Shown: piece after piece, positions 54,514 to 63,658 of the stretch
Layout of the letters: each line of letters opens with the position of its first letter
Position numbering within the stretch: the first letter of the stretch is position 1
Assembly (NCBI GenBank): GCA_910585635.1
Contig: CAJUFE010000008.1
Coordinates: 50,042-114,041 of the forward strand
Source: an uncultured Lachnospiraceae bacterium
GTDB taxonomy: Bacteria > Bacillota > Clostridia > Lachnospirales > Lachnospiraceae
DNA length: 64,000 nt
Reading direction: 5' to 3'
The notes under the pieces: model-generated
Database searches by the model: none
What the model saw: only the letters and a program-made list of their open reading frames with translations
What the model was told of the DNA's origin: nothing
Made by a program: the position numbers and the translations under genes

Positions 54514-55929
54514 ATGGATACCAGAAATAAATACCTGATCAAAAATATGGGGGTCCTGACCGTCAGTAACTTTGCTTCCAAGATCCTGATCTTCCTGCTG
54601 GTCCCTTTATATACCAGCATCTTGTCAACTGAAGAATATGGGGTGTATGACCTTATCATCACGACGGTCACCTTGCTCTGCCCAATACTGACCGCGAATA
54701 TCGTGGATGCGGTCATGCGTTTTTCCATGGAGCAGGAATGTGATAAAAAGAAGGTCGCCGCCATAGGGATCAGATACATATCCTTTAGTATCGCGATCAT
54801 ATTTGTTTTTCTGTTTATCATTGATAGACTGAGGATATGGAAGGATGTAGATGGACTTGAGATCTACATAGGGCTGTATTATTCCACCTATGTTTTGGAT
54901 CAGTTTTTTATCCAGCTTGCTAAAGGACTAGAGCGGATCGCGGAAATGGGGATCGCGGGAGTGCTTGGGACAGTCACGATGCTCAGTATGAATGTACTGT
55001 TCCTCCTCATATTCAAGTGGGGTCTTACGGGATTTTTTCTGGCGAATATCCTGGCGCAGGCAATACCAGTCATCTATTTTTTTATGAGTCTGCGAGCTTG
55101 GGAGTATTTTGGAAGTTTAAAGATCGATAAAGCTCTCCGAAATGAAATGCTTGCATATTGTCTGCCATTGATCGCGACAAATATCGGTTGGTGGGTGAAC
55201 AGTGCGTCTGACCGGTATGTGGTCACATTTCTTTGCGGGCTAGCGGCAAACGGAGTACTCTCGGTCTCCTACAAGATCCCATCTGCGTTAAATATGATAC
55301 AGAGTATATTTACACAGGCATGGCAGATATCAGCGATAAAGGAATATAACGGAAGAGATACAGAGAGGTTTTATGGAGCTACGTTCACACTCATGAATGT
55401 CGTGATGAGTGCTGCTTGTGCATGGCTGATAGTTCTTTCAAAGCCATTAGCTGGTATTTTGTATGCAAAAGATTTCTATGTGGCTTATCGATATGTTCCA
55501 TTCTTGCTGATAAGTTATGTATTTAATTGTGCGGCTGGTTTTATGGGGCCGATACTGGGAGCAAAGAAGGACTCGAAGACAATGGCATTGTCAGCGATAT
55601 ATGGGGCATCAGTAAATCTCGTCTTGAATATTTTTTTGGTTTGGCTGATGGGGGTACAAGGAGCGACGATCGCTACAGCGATCTCTAGCTTTATCATTTA
55701 TCAGGTGAGGAGAAGTTCTATAAAGGATCAGATCAAGGTGGAGCGGTATGGAGTGGTCCTTGCAACTTGGAGCCTGTTGTGCTTCCAGGCATTTGTCGAG
55801 ATATATACTCCGTTTTGGTATGTAGAGGTCATCCTGATGGCTGTTATGCTGTGGTTGAACCGGATGGAGATGATGAAGGTTTTATACCGATTTTTTGGTA
55901 GGATGGATGATAGGAGAGCAAATGGCTGA
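54514..55929 (+). CDS. Oligosaccharide flippase (Wzx-type)
   Basis: 471 residues and 12-14 TM helices of the MATE-like polysaccharide-transporter superfamily: KYLIKNMGVLTVSNFASKIL at the start, LYTSILSTEEYGVYDLI in the first loop and YFGSLKIDKALRNEMLAYCL near the centre. It moves lipid-linked repeat units across the membrane for the polymerase encoded upstream. Confidence 0.92.
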   Translation: MDTRNKYLIKNMGVLTVSNFASKILIFLLVPLYTSILSTEEYGVYDLIITTVTLLCPILTANIVDAVMRFSMEQECDKKKVAAIGIRYISFSIAIIFVFLFIIDRLRIWKDVDGLEIYIGLYYSTYVLDQFFIQLAKGLERIAEMGIAGVLGTVTMLSMNVLFLLIFKWGLTGFFLANILAQAIPVIYFFMSLRAWEYFGSLKIDKALRNEMLAYCLPLIATNIGWWVNSASDRYVVTFLCGLAANGVLSVSYKIPSALNMIQSIFTQAWQISAIKEYNGRDTERFYGATFTLMNVVMSAACAWLIVLSKPLAGILYAKDFYVAYRYVPFLLISYVFNCAAGFMGPILGAKKDSKTMALSAIYGASVNLVLNIFLVWLMGVQGATIATAISSFIIYQVRRSSIKDQIKVERYGVVLATWSLLCFQAFVEIYTPFWYVEVILMAVMLWLNRMEMMKVLYRFFGRMDDRRANG

Positions 55930-55943
55930 AGGGGTGATGGGAA

Positions 55944-57443
55944 ATGCTGTTTAACTCTATTGATTTTTTGATCTTCTTTCCGATCGTATTATCCGTGTAT
56001 TTTATTATCCCGAACAGTCGGATAAAACAGTTATGGCTGCTTGCTTCCAGCTACTACTTTTATATGTGCTGGAATGCAAGATATGCGATATTGATCTTAA
56101 CATCAACGTTCATAACATATCTCAGCGGAATTCTTCTAGAAAAAGTTAAACAAGCAGATCTTATCAGTGAAAAACAAGTACTATACAAAAGATCGATAGT
56201 GGCTGGGAGTCTGCTTTCGAACCTTGGGATATTGTTCTATTTTAAATACATCAACTTTACGATAGATGTTATTTCAAGGATCTTTACGCATGTCCATATC
56301 CAGTTGAACATGCCTTCTTTCGATATCATGCTGCCTGTGGGGATCTCATTTTATACTTTTCAGGCTTTGAGTTATACCATGGATGTATACAGGGATGAGA
56401 TCTATGCAGAAAAAGATTTTTTCCAGTATGCGCTGTTCGTATCCTTTTTTCCACAGCTTGTGGCAGGGCCGATCGAAAGGTCGAAAAACTTATTGAAGCA
56501 GCTGGCGGTCCCGAAAAACTTTAACTTTGAAAATTTTAGGGAGGGCATCCTTCTTATGATCTGGGGATATTTCCTCAAGATCGTTATCGCGGATAGACTA
56601 TCGATCTTCATCGATAGGGTTTATGGGGATCACAGTGTTTATGGCGGATGGTACTTGATCGTTGCCACGATCTTTTTTGCTGTCCAGATCTACTGTGATT
56701 TTGGAGGCTATTCGACAATTGCCATGGGTGCGGCTAAAATACTCGGGATAGACCTTATGGAGAATTTTGACGCGCCGTATCTTTCTACCTCCGTTGCAGG
56801 TTTTTGGAGGAAGTGGCATATATCATTGACATCTTGGTTTAAAGATTATCTTTATATCCCGCTTGGAGGGAGCAGGAAGGGTAAGTTTAGGAAGTACATG
56901 AACAAGATGAGCGTGTTCCTTGTCAGTGGGTTATGGCACGGCGCGCAGTTTTCCTTTATCATGTGGGGAGGGATGAACGGGGCTTATCAGGTGATCGGAG
57001 AGATACTCCAGCCAGTCAGAGATAAGTTGGTAAGTGTATTACATTTGAACAGACATTCCATCGGGCATAAGCTGGTGCATGTTTTCGGCACATTTGTATT
57101 AGTGGATCTTTCTTGGGTATTTTTTAGGGCGAAAGGAGTAAAGGAAGCCTTCTCGATGATCAAGTCCATATTTACGGTCAACAACCTTTATGTTCTTTTC
57201 GATGGGTCAATATATAATTGCGGTCTGGATATGGCTAATTTCTGGCTTGCTATCATATGTATAGGGATCCTTTTGTTCGCGGATGTATGTAAATATAGGA
57301 AGATCAGGATACGGGATGTGATCATCGCGCAGGACTATTGGTTTAGATGGCTGATCATAGCGAGCTCTGTATGTATGATATTGTTGCTAGGAAAATGGGG
57401 ACCGTCATTTGATAAGGCCAGCTTTATATATTTTCAGTTTTAG
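55944..57443 (+). CDS. MBOAT family O-acyltransferase
   Basis: 499 residues with many TM helices. It begins MLFNSIDFLIFFPIVLSVYF and has SYYFYMCWNARYAILIL, LPVGISFYTFQALSYTMDVY, FWRKWHISLTSWFKDYLYIP and the catalytic histidine in LWHGAQFSFIMWG near residue 333: an AlgI/DltB-type acyltransferase that moves acetyl groups across the membrane. The SGNH gene follows after eight bases, its usual partner. Confidence 0.95.
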   Translation: MLFNSIDFLIFFPIVLSVYFIIPNSRIKQLWLLASSYYFYMCWNARYAILILTSTFITYLSGILLEKVKQADLISEKQVLYKRSIVAGSLLSNLGILFYFKYINFTIDVISRIFTHVHIQLNMPSFDIMLPVGISFYTFQALSYTMDVYRDEIYAEKDFFQYALFVSFFPQLVAGPIERSKNLLKQLAVPKNFNFENFREGILLMIWGYFLKIVIADRLSIFIDRVYGDHSVYGGWYLIVATIFFAVQIYCDFGGYSTIAMGAAKILGIDLMENFDAPYLSTSVAGFWRKWHISLTSWFKDYLYIPLGGSRKGKFRKYMNKMSVFLVSGLWHGAQFSFIMWGGMNGAYQVIGEILQPVRDKLVSVLHLNRHSIGHKLVHVFGTFVLVDLSWVFFRAKGVKEAFSMIKSIFTVNNLYVLFDGSIYNCGLDMANFWLAIICIGILLFADVCKYRKIRIRDVIIAQDYWFRWLIIASSVCMILLLGKWGPSFDKASFIYFQF

Positions 57444-57451
57444 GAGGATCT

Positions 57452-58429
57452 ATGAGAAAGATAAGAGCACTCATAGGAACCCTGGTGACGGTTGCTATGA
57501 TCGTATATGGGATAAATAAGCTCGGCTTTATAGTCAGGCCGACGGATACAGATGGAGCTTACAGTCAGATTGAAACATTTCATAGTCTGCCAGAAGATTC
57601 TGTCGAGGTGATCATATATGGTTCGAGTCATGCATACAGAGGCTTGAGTACTATAGAAATGTATAACAAGTATGGGATAGGAGCTTATAACTATGCGTGG
57701 CACTGGCAGTCTATAAGTACAACGAAGATATGGCTCAAGGATTCATTGCTCACACAGAGCCCGAAAGTAGCACTGATAGAGTGTTTTAATGCAAATGCGC
57801 CGCTCAAGGATGTACCGCTGTATCCGGAGATATATTATTGCAGGTATTTGAGAAGGCGATCTGGGATAGATGACTATCTGAAGCAATGCTTTGGAACGGA
57901 CAAAGAAAAATATCTGGCATTTTATATGCCTCTTTGTGCATTTCATGATAATTGGGATACGCTTACAGAAAGCAGTTTTGCAGGTCTTGATGCGGACGGG
58001 TCTTTTTTAAGGAAGACTATGGGATATGCTCCAGATGATAAAGTGACAGAGATCACTATCCCAGAGTATCTGGCATTACCACAGGAACCATTGAGCACAC
58101 TCGCCATTGCAGAGCTTGATGAGATCGTTTCCATATGTCAGGAGAATGATGTGGAGATCGTATTTTATACGGTACCTTGGGAAGGAGAGTATAAAAACGG
58201 TGACGCGATGGCAAAGTACGCCCAAGAAAATGGATGTGCATATCTTGATCTTTTTAAGTATGCGGATGATGTTGGATATGATGGTGCAACTGATTTTTCA
58301 GATAAGGCGCACCTTAATACAAGTGGTTCTATTAAAACTGCAGATTATATTGGAAAATATCTTTTGGAAAATTATGATCTTAAGGATATGAGAGATGATG
58401 AAGGGGATATATGGGGAGGTGAAGGGTGA
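57452..58429 (+). CDS. SGNH-hydrolase-like partner of the MBOAT acyltransferase
   Basis: 325 residues: an N-terminal anchor helix (ALIGTLVTVAMIVYGINKL), a GDSL-like block IIYGSSHAYRGLS (Ser near residue 57) and a C-terminal catalytic DxxH-type block SDKAHLNTSG near residue 283. It resembles AlgX/DltD-like proteins that act outside the cell to attach the acyl group brought by MBOAT. Ends in a purine-rich stretch that contains the next ribosome site. Confidence 0.82.
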   Translation: MRKIRALIGTLVTVAMIVYGINKLGFIVRPTDTDGAYSQIETFHSLPEDSVEVIIYGSSHAYRGLSTIEMYNKYGIGAYNYAWHWQSISTTKIWLKDSLLTQSPKVALIECFNANAPLKDVPLYPEIYYCRYLRRRSGIDDYLKQCFGTDKEKYLAFYMPLCAFHDNWDTLTESSFAGLDADGSFLRKTMGYAPDDKVTEITIPEYLALPQEPLSTLAIAELDEIVSICQENDVEIVFYTVPWEGEYKNGDAMAKYAQENGCAYLDLFKYADDVGYDGATDFSDKAHLNTSGSIKTADYIGKYLLENYDLKDMRDDEGDIWGGEG

Positions 58430-58524
58430 GAAAACATATATCCATCCCTATATTTAAAATAACAGAAAAAGAGGACTATATGAAAAAAGAAAAGACCATC
58501 AAGACCAGTTGCTGTTGGACATAA
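58426..58524 (+). CDS. Short overlapping ORF, probably a gene remnant
   Basis: A GTG overlapping the SGNH stop codon by four bases (GTGA) begins a 32-codon frame, with GGAGG eight bases upstream. The product (KHISIPIFKITEKEDY and on) is not recognised. The intact coupling signal followed by a very short frame suggests the N-terminus of a deleted gene. Confidence 0.35.
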   Translation: MRKHISIPIFKITEKEDYMKKEKTIKTSCCWT

Positions 58525-58568
58525 AGAAGCATTTTATAACAAGTAAAAAGGTAGAAATGGAGGTCAAA

Positions 58569-58829
58569 ATGAAGACAGTAGCGTTCGTCCCGATCAAACT
58601 GGATAACCAGCGATTGCCGGGAAAGAATACAATGCGATTTGATGATGGGACATCCCTTATCACGGTGTTCTTAAAGACATTGGTCAAAGTTAAAGGCTTT
58701 GACGAAATATATGTTTTCTGCAGCGATACATCGATAAAGGAGCATCTAGTGCCAGGTGTCCAGTTCCTAAAACGACCAACATACCGCCTCTCATTTTGTC
58801 AGTCTAAGAATGGAGGTGACATGAGATGA
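58569..58829 (+). pseudogene. Truncated NeuA-like cytidylyltransferase
   Basis: From the ATG at 58569 (GGAGG upstream) about 70 residues match the start of CMP-N-acylneuraminate cytidylyltransferases (AFVPIKLDNQRLPGKN, FDEIYVFCSDTSI, VQFLKRP). Similarity then stops and a junk tail ends at 58829, overlapping kdsB by four bases. The rest of the enzyme is missing, so it is a remnant. It marks the join between the AT-rich block and the GC-richer kdsB cassette. Confidence 0.75.
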
Positions 58830-59581
58830 AGATCATCGGAGTCATCCCCGCACGTTACAGATCATCCAGGTTCCCAGGCAAGCCACTGGCCGATATCTGC
58901 GGCAGGCCTATGATCTGGTGGGTCTATCAGCAGTGCCTTAAAGTACCGAGATTGGACGGGCTCTATGTCGCTACGGACGACGAGCGTATCCGGGAGACCT
59001 GTGCACAGTATCAGATGGATGTCATCATGACCTCCGATGCGCACAAGACCGGATCGGACAGAGTGGGCGAGGTAGCTTCAAAGATAGAGGGCGATCTCTT
59101 CATCAATATCCAGGGAGATGAACCGCTCATCAATCCACGGGAGATCGATGAGGTGATCGATATCTTTGACGATCCCACTGTGGACTTCGGGACGTTGAGG
59201 ATCCAGATCACGGACCCAGATGAGATTAAGGCGTACAGCACTGTCAAGGTGGTATGTGATAAGAACGGTGATGCTCTCTATTTCTCGAGGAATGTGATCC
59301 CCTCCAACAAGAAGGATGGACCCATAGCCCGTGTCTTCCGGCATGTGGGGATCTATGCGTACAGGAGGGATCTCCTGTTAAAGTTTGTTGCCATGCCGCA
59401 GACAGAATTGGAATCAGGGGAGGGGATCGAGCCCCTCCGTGCGATGGAAAATGGCCATAAGGTCAGGGTGAGAGAGACCAGATACCAGAGTATCGGTGTG
59501 GATTATCCTGAGCATATCCAGCTGGTAGAAGAAGAGATCAAGCGGCGTGGATGTTCTGGTATGAAAGGATGGATATCGTAG
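58826..59581 (+). CDS. kdsB: CMP-Kdo-type cytidylyltransferase (KdsB family)
   Basis: 251 residues with KdsB signatures: IPARYRSSRFPGKPLADICG with the CTP-binding basic loop, NIQGDEPLINP and a C-terminal ETRYQSIGVDYPEH. KdsB activates Kdo, or related 2-keto-3-deoxy sugar acids, with CMP; its usual home is the Gram-negative LPS pathway. The GGAGGTGAC site fits. Here it lies next to an aldolase-type gene and a HAD phosphatase, in place of a truncated neuA. The exact acid is unknown. Confidence 0.93.
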   Translation: MKIIGVIPARYRSSRFPGKPLADICGRPMIWWVYQQCLKVPRLDGLYVATDDERIRETCAQYQMDVIMTSDAHKTGSDRVGEVASKIEGDLFINIQGDEPLINPREIDEVIDIFDDPTVDFGTLRIQITDPDEIKAYSTVKVVCDKNGDALYFSRNVIPSNKKDGPIARVFRHVGIYAYRRDLLLKFVAMPQTELESGEGIEPLRAMENGHKVRVRETRYQSIGVDYPEHIQLVEEEIKRRGCSGMKGWIS

Positions 59582-59646
59582 GTGTTATCCGAAAGATACA
59601 AAAAGTAAGAGAAGATGCTCACTGAGCGATCGGAGGGTCAGGATCT

Positions 59647-61275
59647 ATGCAACATGCAAAGCTATTGGATTGCACCTTGAGGGACGGTGCATATCTGTTG
59701 GACAAAAGATTTGGGGATAATAACATCAGGGGGATCATCGCCGGGCTCATAAAGGCAAGGGTCGATCTCATCGAGGTCGGGTTCTTCCAGGATGAGGGTT
59801 TTGGAGAAGGGAAGACAGTGTTTAAAAACTCGGCGGATGCAAAGCGGTTCATCCCGAAGGACAAAGGCGGCTGTATGTTCACCGTGCTGGCCGATCATAG
59901 CCGATACTCTATCGATAATCTGGACGAGTGCATGCCGGATTCCATCGATGCGGTCCGGGAGTGCTTTTTCAAAGTCGAGAGAGCCGCAGCGATCGAGGAT
60001 TGCAAGCGGATCAAGGAAAAAGGCTATCGATGCTTTGTCCAGCCGGTGGATATCCTGGGGTACAGCGATATCGAGCTGATCGAGTTCCTGGAGATGGTCA
60101 ATGAAGTGGAGCCCTACTGCCTCTCTATCGTGGACACCTTTGGCTCCATGTACCAGGAGGATCTTCACCGGGTGTTCGAGCTCATAGACCACAACCTGGT
60201 GTCCACCTGCAAGGTCGGTTTCCACTCGCACAACAACATGCAGATGTCGAACGCCCTGTCCCAGGGATTTGTGCGGATGACCTATGGCAAGAGGGAGGCC
60301 ATCGTTGACGGGACGATCTCCGGTATGGGGCGGGGGGCAGGGAACACGCCGACAGAGCTGATCGCCCAATATATGGTCTCAAAGCTAGGCTATAATTATG
60401 ATATCGACGCACTGCTGGATATCATCGACGATCATATGGACAACATCAGGACAAGATGTACATGGGGATATTCCACACCCTTTTTTGTGGCCGGATGCTA
60501 TAGCGCCCATGTCAACAATATCGCATATCTGACACAGAAGAACAGCATACGGTCCAAGGATATCCGGTATATCCTGAACAAGATCGGAGCCATCCCCAGG
60601 AAACGGTATGATTATGACCTCCTGGAAAAGACCTATGTGGAGTATCTGGGTTCGGATATCGACGATCGTGCCGCATTGGAGCGGTTGAGGGCTGAGCTGG
60701 AAGGGAGGGATGTCCTCCTCCTGCTCCCGGGGAGCACGGCGACGACAGAACAGGAGAGGATCGATACCTATATCGACAGACATGAGCCTGTGGTCATCAG
60801 CATCAACTATGTACATAGCCGTATCCGGTCCGACTTTGTCTATATGAGCAATCTGAGGCGGTATAGCTATTGGAAGGACGATCCATCGTATACTGCGCAG
60901 GAACGGATCGTCACCTCCAATATCAAGACAGGGACAGATGACGACAAGGAGATCGTCATCTCGTTCAATAAACTGATCAAATGCGGTTGGGACCATGTGG
61001 ACAATTCTGGGCTCATGGTACTCCGACTGCTGGACCGGTTCGATGTGCGGTCCATAGCCGTTGCTGGCTTTGACGGCTACAGCTATAGAACGGGGACCAG
61101 CAGGAACTATGCGACAGAGGACCTGGAGCTATCCAATGTGAGCGAGGACCCCGGGAAGCTGAACAAGGAGATCGGGAGCCAGCTGAAGGACTATCTGGAG
61201 ACGAGGGAGCACCATTGTGGGTTCAAGTTCATCACAGAGTCTCGGTTCAGTGATGTGTTAGATGGAGCGCTATAG
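59647..61275 (+). CDS. HMGL-type aldolase fused to an uncharacterised C-terminal domain
   Basis: 542 residues. The first ~290 form a DRE-TIM metallolyase (HMGL-like/pyruvate carboxyltransferase fold): LLDCTLRDGAYLLDKRFGD at the start, FHSHNNMQMSNA with the HxH metal ligands, and GMGRGAGNTPTEL. A C-terminal domain (about 330-542) with VLLLLPGSTATTEQERI, VVISINYVH and SIAVAGFDGYSY looks like an alpha/beta (Rossmann-like) domain that I do not place. Between kdsB and a HAD gene, it is a strong candidate to build the ulosonic acid carbon chain from pyruvate and a sugar aldehyde. Inference from context. Confidence 0.82.
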   Translation: MQHAKLLDCTLRDGAYLLDKRFGDNNIRGIIAGLIKARVDLIEVGFFQDEGFGEGKTVFKNSADAKRFIPKDKGGCMFTVLADHSRYSIDNLDECMPDSIDAVRECFFKVERAAAIEDCKRIKEKGYRCFVQPVDILGYSDIELIEFLEMVNEVEPYCLSIVDTFGSMYQEDLHRVFELIDHNLVSTCKVGFHSHNNMQMSNALSQGFVRMTYGKREAIVDGTISGMGRGAGNTPTELIAQYMVSKLGYNYDIDALLDIIDDHMDNIRTRCTWGYSTPFFVAGCYSAHVNNIAYLTQKNSIRSKDIRYILNKIGAIPRKRYDYDLLEKTYVEYLGSDIDDRAALERLRAELEGRDVLLLLPGSTATTEQERIDTYIDRHEPVVISINYVHSRIRSDFVYMSNLRRYSYWKDDPSYTAQERIVTSNIKTGTDDDKEIVISFNKLIKCGWDHVDNSGLMVLRLLDRFDVRSIAVAGFDGYSYRTGTSRNYATEDLELSNVSEDPGKLNKEIGSQLKDYLETREHHCGFKFITESRFSDVLDGAL

Positions 61276-61338
61276 ACCCTTTTGGATGAAAAGATGGGAT
61301 CTCCGGATATAGGAAATGCAGGAAAGGGATATGGGGAC

Positions 61339-61974
61339 ATGATGGTCGTGTTTGATGTGGATGGGACGCTGTTCGATACAAAGGAGGAGATCATCCGTTC
61401 CCTGGATATCGTATTGGAGCGGTATGGTATAAAAAAGATATCACCAGAGGAGGCGGATCTGTTCATCGGGCCGCCGATCACGGTATCATTGCCCAGATAC
61501 AGGGGCATAGGCCTGCAACAGGCCGCAGATATCACAAGGGAGTTCAGGGAGATCTATAAGGGACATGTAGCTGGGTCGCCACCATACGCGGGAGTAAGGG
61601 ATGTGTTAGAACGGTTAAGAGCAGCTGGTATACGTATCGGGATCGCCACAAATAAGCCGTCCTCACAGGTAGATGTTATGATCGGTACATATGGCTTAGA
61701 GGATCATTTTGATGTGATAAAAACAAAAGAGGATCCTGATAGATCAAAGGCCGATCTGCTCGCAGAGATAAAAAAGGAGTTCCCGGATGAGGATCGATAT
61801 CTGATGGTAGGGGATACCATGGGGGACCTGGAAGCTGCTGAGGAGGCTGGGTTCGGGTTCATAGAGGCGATGTATGGATATGGGGCATTTCCGGGACCGA
61901 ACAGATATCGGATAAGGGAGATAAAGGATATATGGGCGATCCTGGAGCTTTCGGATATTATATCGGATAGATAG
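61339..61974 (+). CDS. HAD-family phosphatase
   Basis: 211 residues from ATG-ATG at 61339 (in-frame TTG at 61282 possible). Core motifs are DVDGTLFDTKEE, IGIATNKPSSQV, the Lys in SKADLL and MVGDTMGDLEAA, the Gph/PGP-type layout. It follows the aldolase gene at once and could remove phosphate from the sugar acid, as KdsC does in the Kdo pathway. The substrate is not established. Confidence 0.88.
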   Translation: MMVVFDVDGTLFDTKEEIIRSLDIVLERYGIKKISPEEADLFIGPPITVSLPRYRGIGLQQAADITREFREIYKGHVAGSPPYAGVRDVLERLRAAGIRIGIATNKPSSQVDVMIGTYGLEDHFDVIKTKEDPDRSKADLLAEIKKEFPDEDRYLMVGDTMGDLEAAEEAGFGFIEAMYGYGAFPGPNRYRIREIKDIWAILELSDIISDR

Positions 61975-62052
61975 GGGCGTTTATTGGCCTCCACAATAGG
62001 GCTGGACTGGCTATGGGGATTTGGCGATGGATCTGTCAAAAGGTAAAACACA

Positions 62053-62211
62053 ATGTACAAAAATGGAGGTGGGTCATATGCTATCGATGGGATATCATCG
62101 CAACCCCAACTGGTGGAAAAGGATCTGGAGATGATCTTTGTGGATGACGGATCTACGGGATGGCTTTTTTCCTCAGTATGCTCTGTGTGGAGTGTATCCT
62201 ATGGAGCATGA
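62053..62211 (+). pseudogene. Remnant of a family 2 glycosyltransferase
   Basis: A short frame contains QLVEKDLEMIFVDDGSTG, the nucleotide-binding signature of GT2 enzymes, but neither the start of the fold nor anything after that signature. Ends with TGA at 62209-62211. It is a fragment, in the decay zone after the HAD gene. Confidence 0.5.
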
Positions 62212-63222
62212 AGGATAAGATAGGAGTCATTGCCGGTGCTCTGTGCCTGGCTCTGATGATGGGCCTATACCGGTCCTATCTGGGATGTGTCACGCTGGTG
62301 GTATTGGTCGTTCTGTCCCTGATGAGCAACCTATCGCTGGAACGCGTTGCCACCGATCCTGCTACGGGTGATATTGATAACAGCAGTTATAGGGATGACC
62401 GGTTTGGGAGGGATCGCTTTATGGAGAAGGAAGGAAAAAGGGGGGCAGACACGGCTCTTTTTTTGGGGAACGAGCATAGCGTTAGTACCATTGGCAGCGA
62501 ACATTGTATTTTTGCTCGCACCTAAGAGCGCTTTTGTCGAACAGCAAACGGCCCCGTTGGCGTTGTCAGAGGCGGTGATCATCGCATTATCGCTAAACCT
62601 CCATGCGCCCGGCAGCGGACGCACCGCCACACAGAACAGCCTGGCGGGTACATTTGGCATACCTGAACGAACGCCGCCTATCCGGCGGCAGAACTTCATA
62701 GTAAAAAAAGAGCCTCCACGAAGGATGTCGGTAAAGGACGGCCTTTGGAAGAGACCGGCCCAAAAGGATATCGCAGCTGCAGTCCTGGGACTGTCCCTCC
62801 TGTTCGGGAATGTGGGCCAGACCCTGATCGACCAGGAGGCGATGCATGAAGGATTGGACGCGTCAGAGACGATCGCGGAGAGTGTGTTCCAGACCCTGGT
62901 CCAGGATGGTCTGTACGACCCTGGGGCTACCTATGCACTGGTGGGCGCGCCTTGCAGCAGCCCTCTCTTTTTTGCGACACCTCTGTATCATAAGGCGAAC
63001 GGCTATGCCAAGGCCGGAGGACCCTGGTGGGATGGGAGCGAGCTGGATAACCGGGCCTGGTATGGCCTGTTCCATTATCGTCTGGGACTGGAGCTGCCCA
63101 TGTGTGATGCTATACGGTATGAGCAGCTGGCCAGGTCTATGGAGGTGAGGGCGATGCCCCTGTATCCGGCAGAAGGGGCGATACAGGAGATCGATGGGGT
63201 CATCGTCATCAGGATATCATGA
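62160..63222 (+). pseudogene. Broken polytopic membrane protein (GtrII-like glycosyltransferase or similar)
   Basis: Hydrophobic stretches GLYRSYLGCVTLVVLVVLSL (first frame) and ALVPLAANIVFLLAPKS (second frame) suggest a multi-TM glycosyltransferase of the GtrII sort. The frame shifts at about 62330. The second frame then runs through the dispersed element at 62591-62703 and on to a hydrophilic C-terminal domain with TYALVGAPCSSP and AWYGLFHYRLG, ending with TGA at 63220-63222. The frameshift and the inserted element indicate a dead gene. Confidence 0.6.
62591..62703 (+). repeat. Dispersed ~113-bp element, copy 2
   Basis: It begins CGCTAAACCTCCATGCGCCC and carries the hairpin GCCGCC-TAT-CCGGCGGC, matching the element at 2810-2924 at nearly nine of ten bases. 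It lies inside the broken membrane-protein frame, keeps that frame open and separates its TM part from its C-terminal part. Confidence 0.85.
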
Positions 63223-63586
63223 GGGATAAGGGAGGCTAAGGATCCCAAGGATGCCAAGGACGTTGGGGATCTTTCCATCTGTGTTCTCGGGAAGATGCTT
63301 TTAAGTAGGTTTTTAAGTAGATGCCTTTGAGGCATGTATCGGTCGATCAGGCTATTGTATCGGATCCGCGCAAATGGTATACTATAGGCAAGTGGAGACA
63401 CTTGTCTATTTCAATGTCCAGATCTGCAGAAAAACCGCTGATGGCAGGTCTGCTGTATTTCCGATAAAGCATTATATTAAGAATAGATCGTTTTAGAGAG
63501 GCAACAAGTATAGGATAGGATATAGAGAAGCCTGCATCGATAGTGGAGGACCAGTCCACTGAGGCATCCATAAAATGTAAAATCCC
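63223..63586. other. Gene-free stretch before the last Rpn gene
   Basis: Contains short direct repeats (AAGGATCCCAAGGATGCCAA near 63238; TTTTTAAGTAG doublet near 63300) and no credible ORF on either strand. AT-content rises toward the promoter at 63587. Confidence 0.5.
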
Positions 63587-63615
63587 TTGACACGGGCTAT
63601 CTTATAGCCTATAAT
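63587..63615 (+). promoter_or_regulatory. Perfect consensus promoter with palindromic spacer
   Basis: TTGACA (63587-63592), 17 bases, TATAAT (63610-63615). The spacer contains GGCTAT-CTT-ATAGCC, a perfect 6-bp inverted repeat that could be an operator. It drives the Rpn gene 44 bases downstream. Confidence 0.85.
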
Positions 63616-63658
63616 GTAAAAAAGTGGATGTAAAAATATGGATGTTAAGGAGGCTTTT

